From: Dallia pectoralis
Taxonomy: Eukaryota; Chordata; Actinopteri; Esociformes; Umbridae
Assembly: GCA_029465975.1 (NCBI GenBank)
Contig: CM055747.1
Span: 12,510,824 to 12,574,823 of the forward strand
Reading direction: 5' to 3'
Length of the DNA stretch: 64,000 bases
Part shown: piece by piece, positions 23,658 through 34,642 of the stretch
Layout of the letters: each line of letters begins with the position of its first letter
Numbering within the stretch: position 1 is the first letter of the stretch
Translations under genes and position numbers: made by a program
The notes under the pieces: model-generated
What the model saw: the letters and a program-made list of their open reading frames with translations, nothing else
What the model was told of the DNA's origin: nothing
The model's database searches: none

Positions 23658-24893
23658 TTATCCCTGACAACCTCTCTTGACCATTAGGTTATCTGGGGGT
23701 ATCCCTGACAACCTCTCTTGACCATTAGGTTATCTGGGTGTATCCCTGACAACCTCTCTTGACCATTAGGTTATCTGGGGGTATCCCTGACAACCTCTCT
23801 TGACCATTAGGTTATCTGGGGGTATCCCTGACAACCTCTCTTGACCATTAGGTTATCTGGGGGTATCCCTGACAACCTCTCTTGACCATTAGGTTATCTG
23901 GGTGTATCCCTGACAACCTCTCTTGACCATTAGGTTATCTGGGGGTATCCCTGACAACCTCTCTTGACCATTAGGTTATCTGGGGGTATCCCTGACAACC
24001 TCTCTTGACCATTAGGTTATCTGGGTGTATCCCTGACAACCTCTCTTGACCATTAGGTTATCTGGGTGTATCCCTGACAACCTCTCTTGACCATTAGGTT
24101 ATCTGGGTGTATCCCTGACAACCTCTCTTGACCATTAGGTTATCTGGGGGTATCCCTGACAACCCTCTTGACCATTAGGTTATCTGGGGGTATCCCTGAC
24201 AACCTCTCTTGACCATTAGGTTATCTGGGTGTATCCCTGACAACCCTCTCTTGACCATTAGGTTATCTGGGGTATCCCTGATAACCTCTCTTGACCATTA
24301 GGTTATCTGGGGTATCCCTGACAACCTCTCTTGACCATTAGGTTATCTGGGTGTATCCCTGACAACCTCTCTTGACCATTAGGTTATCTGGGGTATCCCT
24401 GACAACCTTTCTTGACCATTAGGTTATCTGGGGTATCCCTGACAACCTCTCTTGACCATTAGGTTATCTGGGGGTATCCCTGACAACCTCTCTTGACCAT
24501 TAGGTTATCTGGGGGTATCCCTGACAACCTCTCTTGACCATTAGGTTATCTGGGGGTATCCCTGCCAGCCCTCTTGACCATTAGGTTGTCTGGGTGTATC
24601 CATGCCAACCATCTTGACCATTAGGTTATCTGGGGGTATCCCTGACAACCTCTCTTGACCATTAGGTTATCTGGGGGTATCCCTGACAACCTCTCTTGAC
24701 CATTAGGTTATCTGGGGGTATCCCTGACAACCTCTCTTGACCATTAGGTTATCTGGGGGTATCCCTGACAACCTCTCTTGACCATTAGGTTATCTGGGGG
24801 TATCCCTGCCAGCCCTCTTGACCATTAGGTTGTCTGGGTGTATCCATGCCAACCATCTTGACCATTAGGTTATCTGGGGGTATCCCTGACAAC
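23658..24893. repeat. 41-bp minisatellite
   Basis: About 30 units of gggggtatccctgacaacct followed by ctcttgaccattaggttatct, with ggggg/gggtg/gggg variants. A diverged pair (ccctgccagccctcttg then tgtatccatgccaacc) occurs at about 24557-24620 and again near 24805-24860, another internal block duplication. Confidence 0.95.
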
Positions 24894-24913
24894 CCTATGT
24901 CTGTCATTGTGCA

Positions 24914-25151
24914 CGTGTGTGTCCTCTTCCTCTCTGCCTGTGGGAACCTGTGTGTCCTCTTCCTCTCTGCCTGTGGGAACCTGTGTGTCCTCTTCCTCTC
25001 TGCCTGTGGGAACCTGTGTGTCCTCTTCCTCTCTGCCTGTGGGAACCTGTGTGTCCTATTCCTCTCTGCCTGTGGGAACCTGTGTGTCCTCTTCCTCTCT
25101 GCCTGTGGGAACCTGTGTGTCCTCTTCCTCTCTGCCTGTGGGAACCTATTT
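24914..25151. repeat. 33-bp minisatellite
   Basis: About seven units of aacctgtgtgtcctcttcct followed by ctctgcctgtggg, abutting the 41-bp array. It is open in several frames because 33 is a multiple of three. Confidence 0.93.
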
Positions 25152-25325
25152 GTCCTCTTCCTCTCACATCATTCAGTGACAGTTGTGGATGGGCCACACC
25201 ATGGATAAGTCCATATTGGGAAGACATCTCAGCTTGTATTCCAGACTCAAACGGTGCAACACAATGCTCCATGTCCAGTCTGCTTCAAAGCAGCCTAGAA
25301 AACACTGGCAACTACTTCCTCTTGC

Positions 25326-27052
25326 CGTCCCTCACCCATCTCCCATTCCCTCACCTTTCTCCCATTCCCTCACCCTTCTCCCATTCCCACACTCCTCCCC
25401 CATTCCCTCACCCATCTCCCATTCCCACACCCCTCTCTCCCATTCCCACACCCCTCTCTCCCATTCCCTCACCCCTCTCCCATTCCCTTACTCCTCTCCC
25501 ATTCCCACACCCCTCTCTCACATTCCCTCACCCCTCTCCCATTCCCTCACCCCTCTCCCATTCCCACACCCCTCTCCCATTCCCACACCCCTCACCCATT
25601 CCCTCACCCCTCCCATATTCCCTCACCCCTCTCTCCCATTCCCACACCCTCTCTCCCATTCCCACACCCCTCTCTCCCCCACACCCCTCACCCATTCCCT
25701 CACCCACCCCTCACCCTCTCCCATTCCCTCACCCCTCTCCCATTCCTCACCCCTCTCCCATTCACCCCTCCCATTCCCTCACCCCTCTCCCCCTCTCCCA
25801 TTCCCTCACCCCTCTCCCATTCCCACACCCCTCTCCCATTCCCTCACCCCTCTCCCATTCCCTCACCCCTCTCCCATTCACCCCTCTCCCATTCCCTCAC
25901 CCCCTCCCATTCCCTCACCCCTCTCCCATTCCCACCCCTCTCCCATTCCCACACCCCTCACCCATTCCCTCACCCCCTCCCATATTCCCTCACCCCCCTC
26001 TCCCATTCCCACACCCCTCTCTCCCATTCCCACACCCCTCTCTCCCCCACACCCCTCACCCCCCATTCCCTCACCCCTCCCATTCCCTCACCCCTCTCCC
26101 ATTCCCTCACCCCTCTCCCATTCCCACACCCCTCTCCCATTCCCTCACCCCTCTCCCATTCCCTCACCCCTCTCCCATTCCCTCACCCCTCTCCCATTCC
26201 CACACCCCTCTCCCATTCCCTCACCCCTCTCCCATTCCCTCACCCCTCTCCCATTCCCCACCCCTCTCCCATTCCCTCACCCCTCTCCCATTCCCTCACC
26301 CCTCTCCCATTCCCTCACCCCTCTCCCATTCCCTCACCCCTCTCCCATTCCCACACCCCTCTCCCATTCCCTCACCCCTCTCCCATTCCCTCACCCCTCT
26401 CCCATTCCCACACCCCTCTCCCATTCCCTCACCCCTCTCCCATTCCCTCACCCCTCTCCCATTCCCTCACCCCTCTCCCATTCCCTCACCCCTCTCCCAT
26501 TCCCACACCCCTCTCTCCCCACACCCCTCACCCATTCCCTCACCCCTCCCATTCCCTCACCCCTCTCCCATTCCCTCACCCCTCTCCCATTCCCTCACCC
26601 CTCTCCCATTCCCTCACCCCTCTCCCATTCCCTCACCCCTCTCTCCCATTCCCACACCCCTCTCCCATTCCCTCACCCCTCTCCCATTCCCTCACCCCTC
26701 TCCCATTCCCACACCCCTCTCCCATTCCCTCACCCCTCTCCCATTCCCTCACCCCTCTCCCATTCCCTCACCCCTCTCCCATTCCCTCACCCCTCTCCCA
26801 TTCCCACACCCCTCTCTCCCCCACACCCCTCACCCATTCCCTCACCCCTCCCATTCCCTCACCCCTCTCCCATTCCCACACCCCTCTCCCATTCCCTCAC
26901 CCCTCTCCCATTCCCTCACCCCTCTCCCATTCCCTCACCCCTCTCCCATTCCCTCCCCCCTCTCCCATTCCCTCCCCCCTCTCCCATTCCCTCACCCCTC
27001 TCCCATTCCCTCACCCCTCTCCCCCATTCCCACACCCCTCTCCCCCATCCAC
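25326..27052. repeat. 19-bp polypyrimidine minisatellite
   Basis: About 1.7 kb of tctcccattccctcacccc and close variants (cccacacccc, cccctctctccc). The plus strand has almost no G, so the minus strand is G-run rich. The 720- and 643-codon plus ORFs (Pro/Ser/His) are repeat artefacts. Confidence 0.95.
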
Positions 27053-27519
27053 CCTTACTGCATCTCTCCTTCATCTTAGCTTCAGTAGTTTCTTCTCTCT
27101 CTTCCTCTGTCTAGTTCTTTCACACCATTTTTGTACTTCTCTGTTTCTCCCCCAACCATCCCTCTTTGTTTCCCACTCATTCACCCTCTCTCCTCCCTTC
27201 TCTCTATCACTTTCAAAGCTCTATAAATGTCATTTCATCATGCACACGTCTTCATCACCACAATTCTCCCCTGCCCTCCCCATGCGCTCTCAGAGCTCCT
27301 CTTTCTTTTCCTCTTTCATCTCTCTTCTGTCATTCTCCTCTCCTCCATATTCCCGTACCAATCATTCCTTCTCTTTTCCCTGCTAAGATACCGCACAATT
27401 GGATTAGCTAGATCTGTCTCTTTTTAAACCATAGCAATTAGAGATGACAGAATCGAAGAAATCAACATGTAAGCAAACATACACAAACTAACATATTCAC
27501 TCATTTACACGCACATACC
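27053..27519. other. Pyrimidine-rich intron flank, no feature
   Basis: Decaying CT-rich sequence (ctctcctcccttctctc type) merging into ordinary intron; no gene seen. Confidence 0.5.
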
Positions 27520-28462
27520 TTAAAGGAATAGTTCTCTTTGAAATAACGTTTTGATATGTTTTAGCTTACCTTAAGGGCATCCAAGATGTAGGTGTCTTTG
27601 TTTCCGCAGTAGTTTCAATTTTGATATTTTTAGGTAAAACCGTTCTTGTCTGCCAGTCATATAATGCAGTTCTACGGTCACTTGAGTCCCCACCTCAAAG
27701 AGCATGCACAGAGAAGTCAAAATTAAACATGATTTAATTACTCATAAATGTAAGTACACATTGATGGCCTAAGACAAGAAACGAGCGGTTTGTGTGAGAA
27801 AACGAACAGTATTTATATCGTTTTTACCTCTTTTAACCACATCCGTGTCCAAGTGATTTGAGGGCGCACCGCTTCGGTCTGCGCAAGCGCCGGAATGCTC
27901 CGGAAGTGATCTCTCGCGTGTAAGTAAGAGATTGTAAGTAATACGGCTAATTAACATGGCTAATTAAAATTAATTAATTAACTAATTTGCGCTTATCCGG
28001 GATGTTTAAACCGTCTTAAAGATCTTCACAGTGAAAGGTAACACTTCCGAAATCTGTGTAAACAATGAGTGACGTACACGCGCGAGAGATCACTTCCGGC
28101 GCTACCGAAGCATTGCGCCCTCAAATCACTTGGACACGCATGTGGTTACAAGAGGTAAAAAAGATATAAATACTGTTCGTTTTCTCACACAAACCGCTCG
28201 TTTCGTGTCTTAGGCCATCAATGTGTACTTACATTTATGAGTAATTAAATCATGTTTAATTTTGACTTCTCTGTGCATGCTCTTTGAGGTGGGGACTCAA
28301 GTGACCGTAGAACTGCATTATATGACTGGCAGACAAGAACGGTTTTACCTAAAAATATCAAAATTTAAACTACTGCGGAAACAAAGACACCTACATCTTG
28401 GATGCCCTTGAGGTAAGCTAAAACATATCAAAACTTTATTTCAAAGAGAACTATTCCTTTAA
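27520..28462. mobile_element. TTAA-flanked foldback element
   Basis: 943-bp palindromic element. The left end ttaaaggaatagttctcttt mirrors the right end aaagagaactattcctttaa. Arms of about 430 bp match in opposite orientation, e.g. gcatccaagatgtaggtgtc on the left against gacacctacatcttggatgc on the right. The centre at about 27960-28040 is unpaired and AT-rich. TTAA at both ends fits piggyBac-type target use; no transposase. Confidence 0.85.
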
Positions 28463-28599
28463 CACACAATACCACACTAACACATACACTACCATTAAAA
28501 AGACTTATAAATGTCCTTGGTATTTATTTCAATTTTCATTAAACTAACTAACATTGTTAATATCGTAAATTACTATTGAGCACAGACACTGGGCACAGG

Positions 28600-29060
28600 A
28601 ACAATTCTGCCTAGAATGTTTTTTGCGGGTGCTATTTAATGACGCTGCAAGTTAGGGATCTGTGACGTCTGTTTATTAAACTAGACCTCCTAATGTATTT
28701 GTCCTCTTGCTCAGTTTTGCACCAGGGCCTCCCACTCCTCTTTCTATTCCAGTTAAAGACAGGTTGGGTTGTTCTGTAAAGGAAGTAGTACACATCGTTG
28801 TAAGAGATCTTTCGTTTCTTGGCAATTTCTCCCATGGAATAGCCTTCCTTTTTCAGGACAAAATAGACTGATGAGTTTCAGAACAAAGTACTTTGTTTCT
28901 GGTCATTTTCAGCCCTTCATTGAACCAACAAACGCTGAAGTTCTAGATACTAAACAAGTCTAAATAAGGCCAATTGTATTGGTTTAATAAAAACAACAGT
29001 TTTCAGCTGTGCCAACATAATCCCAATTTTTTTCCTAATTATTAATTTCACTTTAAACTG
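28600..29060 (-). pseudogene. Tc1-like transposase N-terminal fragment
   Basis: On the minus strand an open stretch (28632-28835) reads MGEIAKKRKISYNDVYYFLY, then RTTQPV, RKRSGRPWCKTEQEDKYIRR and SSLINR. This matches the paired-type helix-turn-helix DNA-binding region of teleost Tc1-like transposases, including the GRP motif and EQEDKYI. The preceding segment is frame-broken, and the catalytic DDE part and the terminal repeat are missing. It is a 5'-end relic. Confidence 0.8.
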
Positions 29061-29084
29061 ATAAACTTGGATTAGAAAACCTTA

Positions 29085-29470
29085 ACAAACCTTAACATAT
29101 ATCCTCACCCTTTAACACAGTGACACATTAACATATATACTCACCCCTTAACACAGACACACATTAACATATATACTCATCCCTTAACACAGACACACAT
29201 TAACATATATACTCACCCGATAACACAGACACACATTAACATATATACTCACCCCTTAACACAGTGACACACTAACATATATTCTCACCCCATAACACAG
29301 ACACACATTAACATATATACTCACCCCTTAACACAGACACACATTAAAATATATACTCACCCCTTAACACAGACACACATTAACATATATACTCACCCCT
29401 TAACACAGACACAGACACATTAACATACTCATCCCTTAACACAGTGACACATTAGCATAAACTGTTTACT
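29085..29470. repeat. 37-bp minisatellite
   Basis: About ten units of ttaacacagacacacattaa followed by catatatactcacccc, with some units having agtgacac. Confidence 0.92.
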
Positions 29471-29670
29471 CACCCCATCACACAGATACACCTAACAGAT
29501 TCACAGCCATAACGTCACATGCACACACCGACCTCTGAGTGGATTTCCACATAAACACACAGAGACCCAGTAACAGTCTGGTCATTCTGACCTCGTACAT
29601 TAAGACACGGCCTGGATAAAAGCATGTGGAATGGAAATCAGACGGCCACACTGCTTAAAAGCATACAATA

Positions 29671-30016
29671 TACTGAACAAAAATACACACCAAACATGCA
29701 ACTATGTTTTACTGCGTTAAAGATTATCGTGACAAAGGCTAAAAGCTCACCAACAGGGATGAAATTTGCCCACAATATTTAAGAGAATAAGCATATAGAT
29801 CCAGATTTTCTAGATTTTTGTTTAAGATTCCGTCACTCAGAGTTGAAGAGTATCTATGATAAAAGTTACGGACTCCTACATGCTTTGTAAGTGGAAAATC
29901 CTGCAAAATTGCCAGTGTATCAAATACTTGTTCTCCCCACTTCTAGATATATGGATATATTTTATTTAAACAAATGAAACAATTGACATGTTGTGTTTTT
30001 CTTTTTGTTCAGTGTA
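29671..30016. mobile_element. Short non-autonomous Tc1-like element
   Basis: 346 bp flanked by tactgaacaaaaa on the left and the complement (ctttttgttcagtgta) on the right, the terminal repeats of a widespread fish Tc1-like family. It contains tgtatcaaatacttgttctc, the end of a different Tc1-like family (about 29927), so it may be composite. Confidence 0.7.
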
Positions 30017-31334
30017 GAATATTTCTAACTTATTCCTCACTAAGAACAGAACAAAGTAATGGCTTTGACCAATTCACCCAAACCAAATAATGGAGGTAAA
30101 AATTATTTAACAAATGCAAAACAATTAAAAATCTCAAATATTTTTCAATTAGTAAAACATTTAAAATTGTTATTTTACCATATAACACATGCAGACTATA
30201 TTTCAGGTAAAACTATTATAAGTACGAATATTAACTGATGGAGTAAAAAAGAAAAATGACTCAAGAAGACACAATAGTTTTCTATGTTCAATATTATTAT
30301 TATTATTATCTTAAAAATCAAGACCATCAATGGTTTTTAAGATTTCTTTCCATTATGTACCTAAAATTGCAAGTTGTTCTGTACTTTTTTCTGGTGAATA
30401 ATTTGGTTAATACCCAGAAAATATTGGTTACATTTGTTTAATACGTAGCCTATCAAAGGAAGGCAAATTAATTAAAACTACCTTCGTACAAAACACTACA
30501 CTACATCCTTATTTTATTAACAAGAGGTCGCACACAAATACGCAATTGAAAACTCAAAGCAAAATATGTGTTTTAACCTTGCATTTGTAAACCCAACATA
30601 TAGGAATATTATGTCACTTCTATGGAGTCTAAAACTAGAAAAATCATATATGCATGCATGCAGAAGAAGCTTTTGCGAAGGCAATAAATGTCTGCCCTCT
30701 GTCTCGCTCAATTAAGAGGGCAGTGATTGTTGCCAACTGGGAAGGCCTCTTTAGTTATCGTAACACACCCCACAAAATATGTAACATCTTTCATCATTTC
30801 TCTTTATTGAAGGCAGTGCAATATTCCATAGACAAAGTGAGTAAGATCCATGAAATATTCAAGCTTATTGTTGTTCTGGCAAAGATACTTCTGTAGTAGA
30901 TGGTAAAAAAGTATACATAATTTAATATAGTTACAACCAGTTTAATCAGGCTAAACTCAGGCAAAATGAATCTGTAAACGCTCATTTGAACTTGCATGAC
31001 AATTGCTAATGGCTGGTCAAGAGGCACAACTTGTTGGTCCTGAACAAGCACAAGCATGAGGTATGTTTGATCGATAGCCTATTAAATATAGACTTTATGT
31101 ATTACAATAATTCAGTATCACACTGAACATTTGAACTTGCATATTGCTAATGGCTGGTGAGTCACGCCCAAAAACGAACCATCAGGAACGTCAATATCCC
31201 AACTTGGAGAACCAGTAGCCCGAAGTCATGGACTGTTGAAGTGAGTAAGCCCATTATGAAGGCTGAATGGACTCGACCAGAACCGTCCTGGTTGGCAAAG
31301 AGCGTAACGGTCGTACAAGCAGTGAGTGGACCAA

Positions 31335-31390
<56 letters not shown>

Positions 31391-31963
31391 CAGTAAGAAA
31401 GTGAAGGAAAGAGTGCACCAAAATTATTAGAGAGTTAAGAGAGAGAGAGTGAGAAATAAAGACAGATGATGAATTAGAGCGAGAGTTTAGATTCACAAAA
31501 TCAATGAAAGTAATCAGGGCGTGTGAGCATGTTCATTTTTTTCTAACGACCACATCACATTTAGGTATTAGTAGTCCCAGCCAATATGAAGCACACATGG
31601 CTTCTATTAATTCCACAATTTTTTCGCCGGCTGTGGCTAAAGTTATCTGACATTTCTGAAGATTGTATTTAATAAACCGAGACCTAGATTGCAGTATATC
31701 TATGTCCATCGACTACTATCAGGATGAAGAACACTGTGCCATCAAGGTGAAAAAATGCTATTCTTCTTTAACATAGAGCTATCAATTGTAGGTGGTTATT
31801 GGCTAAACAGCACGATCAATACTATATGTATTATATTAATAAACATTACTATCTCTGAGATAAAAATTATACCTGGAATTACACATAGACAGAAAGGAAT
31901 GATTTCAGTTATTAAATTAACCTATCCTGTCCAAAAGTTAAAAGATACAACAAAAGGGTAAAG
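30017..31963. other. AT-rich intron downstream of the cassette exon
   Basis: About 1.9 kb, including a (TAT)n run at 30290-30310, TGCATG motifs near 30650 and a (GT)n run at 31336-31390. No other element recognised. Confidence 0.45.
31336..31390. repeat. (GT)n microsatellite
   Basis: About 55 bp of GT with a GC and a TATG interruption. Confidence 0.93.
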
Positions 31964-31969
31964 CATGCA
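31964..31969 (-). promoter_or_regulatory. Candidate RBFOX site (TGCATG) downstream of cassette exon
   Basis: On the minus strand TGCATG lies at intron positions +11 to +16 after the cassette-exon donor. RBFOX proteins bind (U)GCAUG and, from just downstream, usually promote exon inclusion in neurons. An overlapping pair of the same motif occurs at about 30650-30661, 1.3 kb further into the intron. The motif is seen; its function is inferred. Confidence 0.5.
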
Positions 31970-31979
31970 ACAAAAATAC

Positions 31980-32033
31980 CTTCGTCCCTTGGTTTGTTCA
32001 TTGTAGTCTCATCGTGTTTTTTTGTGAGCGGAC
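31980..32033 (-). CDS. nlgn2: Neuroligin splice-site-A cassette exon (18 codons)
   Basis: This is a small alternative exon encoding the splice-site-A insert of neuroligin-2, which modulates neurexin and extracellular partner binding. Read on the minus strand it starts after ccttag and ends before gtattttt. It is exactly 54 nt, phase 1 in and phase 1 out, so inclusion or skipping keeps frame. With the flanking bases it encodes GPLTKKHDETTMNKPRDE, closely matching the mammalian NLGN2 insert (GPLTKK-DEAT pattern, 17 residues) but one residue longer. The acceptor has a long pyrimidine tract on the minus strand (about 32036-32085, TTTTCTCTTTTCC type). The donor (AAG|gtattt) is weaker than consensus, as expected of a regulated exon. 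It sits near the middle of the 51.8-kb interval between the two constitutive exons. Confidence 0.9.
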
Positions 32034-32035
32034 CT

Positions 32036-32085
32036 AAGGTTCCGAAGAAAGGAGGGAAAAGGGGAAAAGAGAAAAGACAAAATTC
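32036..32085 (-). promoter_or_regulatory. Polypyrimidine tract of cassette exon
   Basis: On the minus strand this stretch is nearly pure pyrimidine, made of CTTTT, TCTTTT and CCCTTTTCCC blocks, and leads into the ccttag acceptor. It would bind U2AF and possibly PTB. Confidence 0.6.
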
Positions 32086-32599
32086 AAGAAGATGGCACTG
32101 TGCTGAAAAAGCAAAAACAAAAAAAGTGAACAAGAAAACAAGAGGAAAAATTTGCGAGCCCCCCTTTCTCTAATTTCGTAAGACAAATGAAGTGACAGAG
32201 CATTGCAAATACATCTGGTGGAGTCAACCTCAAACCAGCCTGTTTTAATGCAAATGATCTCTAGTCAAAAGCCGATTGGTAAAAGCAAATTTATTAAGCC
32301 TAGTAAGACTGTAATTAACCTAACATACCCTTTTTTTTAAAATATAGCCATTTTTAAAATGTGTTCACTATCCAAAATACCTGGTGAAAAATAATTGCAT
32401 GTGAATCTGAAATGTCTCTCTAATGTCAAATTTTAAGAGATCTGTTTGGGGTCATATGTTAACAGAATTTGATTGAAATTAAATTCAAGCAGGACTGATA
32501 CTGAACAAGAAACGAATGCAATGCCTTAGCCACTCATGTTGAACTTTTTTAAAAGCACTATATAATCGAAGATGACGACCTGGATTAGAATTTAGTTAA

Positions 32600-32735
32600 A
32601 CCACCACCAAGCAATGTTATTTGCACTCTTGTGTTCTGTGTATTTATTGTGTAAATGTACGGCCAGGTCGCCGTTGAGAATTTGTTCTCAATCGGCCTAG
32701 CTGGTAAAAAGAAAGGTTAAATAAAAAAAGAAGCA
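32600..32735. repeat. 3' tail of a dispersed fish retroelement
   Basis: The segment with gttgagaatttgttctcaat, then ggcctagctggtaaa and ggttaaataaa, matches the 3' end shared by many retroelement copies in salmoniform and related fishes. Only the tail is present. Confidence 0.65.
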
Positions 32736-33820
32736 ACAGTACTTCGTAAACTGACCAGTTGGCCGACATAAATCACTACTCCTTAACACTGGTGGCTTAC
32801 TATTTATTTCCAGACTATCATAATAGCATAATTCCACTCAGTCCATTAGCTCAGAGCAACCCTCAGGGTACCAGATTTACAGACCCTTCGCACAACATCC
32901 CATGGGTACAGGTCTGCTCTGCCACCATACACACTGTAACTACTGGACGGATGAACACACACACACACACACACACACACACTCAGCATAGGCCCTTGAT
33001 AAGTGCTTCCACCTCCTCCGGAGACTGAGCCAGCCAGGGACTGGTGCTTTACCCGGCCATTGGGCCCTGGCAGGGCTCCCCGACGCCGAGGTTTAGAAAG
33101 GTGTTTGGCATTAGGCTTTAATGGTCGTTAAACGCTCCGGAAGGGACTGCCAGTAACAGGCTTTATCAGGGTGACCCCCCAACCCCCTGGCGTGCCACTG
33201 TCTTTAAGCCCGGGGCGATAGGGATTCCATTCATTTGTTTATTGTCTCGATCTGTCAGTGGGGTTCTCCATGGCCGCTGCAATCACTACACAGCATTTAT
33301 AGGCCCTCTCAATCACTGTTAGCATTTAGCACGCCCCCCCCCACACACACACACACACACACACCCTCTATGCGATCAACAACATGGCCTCCCTGGTTGT
33401 TATGTGATGGTGCTAATGACATTCTCCTCCGGTTCCCGTGAGTTGGCCATGCACTCTCTTATCTGACAGACGTTGCGTCTCTGTAGGTGATCCAGCAGCT
33501 CCATCGCTCTCTCAGTGTGATAACTACTTCTCTCCACCTGTCTTCTGATGGCTCCCTCATAAGGTGCTAACAACAGCCTCTGTCCCACTGTGCTGCAAAC
33601 GTTGAGACAGATCTATTGGCCAAGAGCACGGCCAATAACCTGCACTGGTAAATAGATGGTTGCTGTAAGACACACCCCAAATACAGACACTGCTCTCTCT
33701 CAGTCTGTCCTCTGTGTCTGTTCTCTCTCTCTCTCTCTCTCAGTTCTCTCTCAGTCTGTTCTCTGTCTGTTCTGTGTCTGTTCTCTCTCTATCTGTTCTT
33801 TGTCTGTTCTTTATCTCTGT
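32736..33820. other. Intron with two CA microsatellites
   Basis: Ordinary intron. (CA)n lies at 32954-32983 and 33341-33363, with a CT/GT-rich stretch at 33690-33815. No gene recognised. Confidence 0.5.
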
Positions 33821-34620
33821 CGGTTCATTTCAATTTGCTTTATTAGTATGACATACCAGTGTGCATATTGCCAAAGCATGGCAATCAATAAAAAAAAATA
33901 CAAAAAATAAAGATGAATTGATAAACACGTCTCTCTCTCTCTCTAACGCAGAACATCATTAACACCACACAGAACGTCGTTAAATCATTAACAATGAAAT
34001 TCAAATTGCATTCTGTTTAATAGAACTGATGTCTGGTAAACATTTAACAGTAATAGTACAATTTAAAGAAACAACGCAAAAAAATATATATATATATACA
34101 ATGTTATAAGACTGCTGTTGGATTAAGCACAGTTAACACTCATCAGAGAGGTCTTTAAAACCCTGTCTGGCTCTTTCAAATTTGGGGAAGTGACACTCTG
34201 GTGACTTTATATTTGGGACATTTTGTTAGGAAGTGCATCTCTGTCTCTACCTCGTACAGTGACCACATATTATGGAATCTTCTGGTTACCATGGTTTTTG
34301 TGTCGGCCCGTTTTAATGGCTAGACTGTGGTCACTGAACCTGTAATTGGTCAAAGTCTGTGTCTGCTATATGTTTTTTTCACAGTCAAAAGACATTCAGC
34401 CAAATCATGAACTCTGTTTAGGGCCCGATCAAAACTTAGATATTTTTGTGATTTTAACACTGTGCTGGTCTGAGATGGAACAATGTTAGGTGTTTGTTGA
34501 TGAGTAAGTCTCATGACCAGCTGACATAAAGGACTCTTTTTGAGGATCAAATCTTGGGTTCACAGTGCTTCATCTTGCAGCGTATCTTGGAGATTTTATT
34601 TACGCTGCATTTTTCGTGTA
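33821..34620. repeat. Probable dispersed teleost repeat, unclassified
   Basis: The opening ttcaatttgctttattagta with tgcatattgccaaagcatgg, and the later tcactgaacctgtaattggtcaaagtctg, resemble a repeat common in fish introns. No coding potential. Class not determined. Confidence 0.4.
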
Positions 34621-34642
34621 CTTTTGTACTTTTGTGTCTCCT

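Larger units (their letters stand above)
5684..31979 (-). other. nlgn2: nlgn2 intron between splice-site-A exon and next exon
   Basis: This 26.3-kb intron starts gtattttt and ends cccaacgcag on the minus strand. It holds the 36-bp, 33-bp, 44/45-bp, 41-bp, 33-bp and polypyrimidine arrays, the LTR element and two foldback elements. If the cassette exon is skipped, the whole 5684-57443 interval (51.8 kb) is removed as one intron. Confidence 0.85.

Noticed and set aside
24917..27114. 720- and 643-codon Pro/Ser/His ORFs
   Set aside because: Translations of the polypyrimidine array; two frames are open together and no domain is present.
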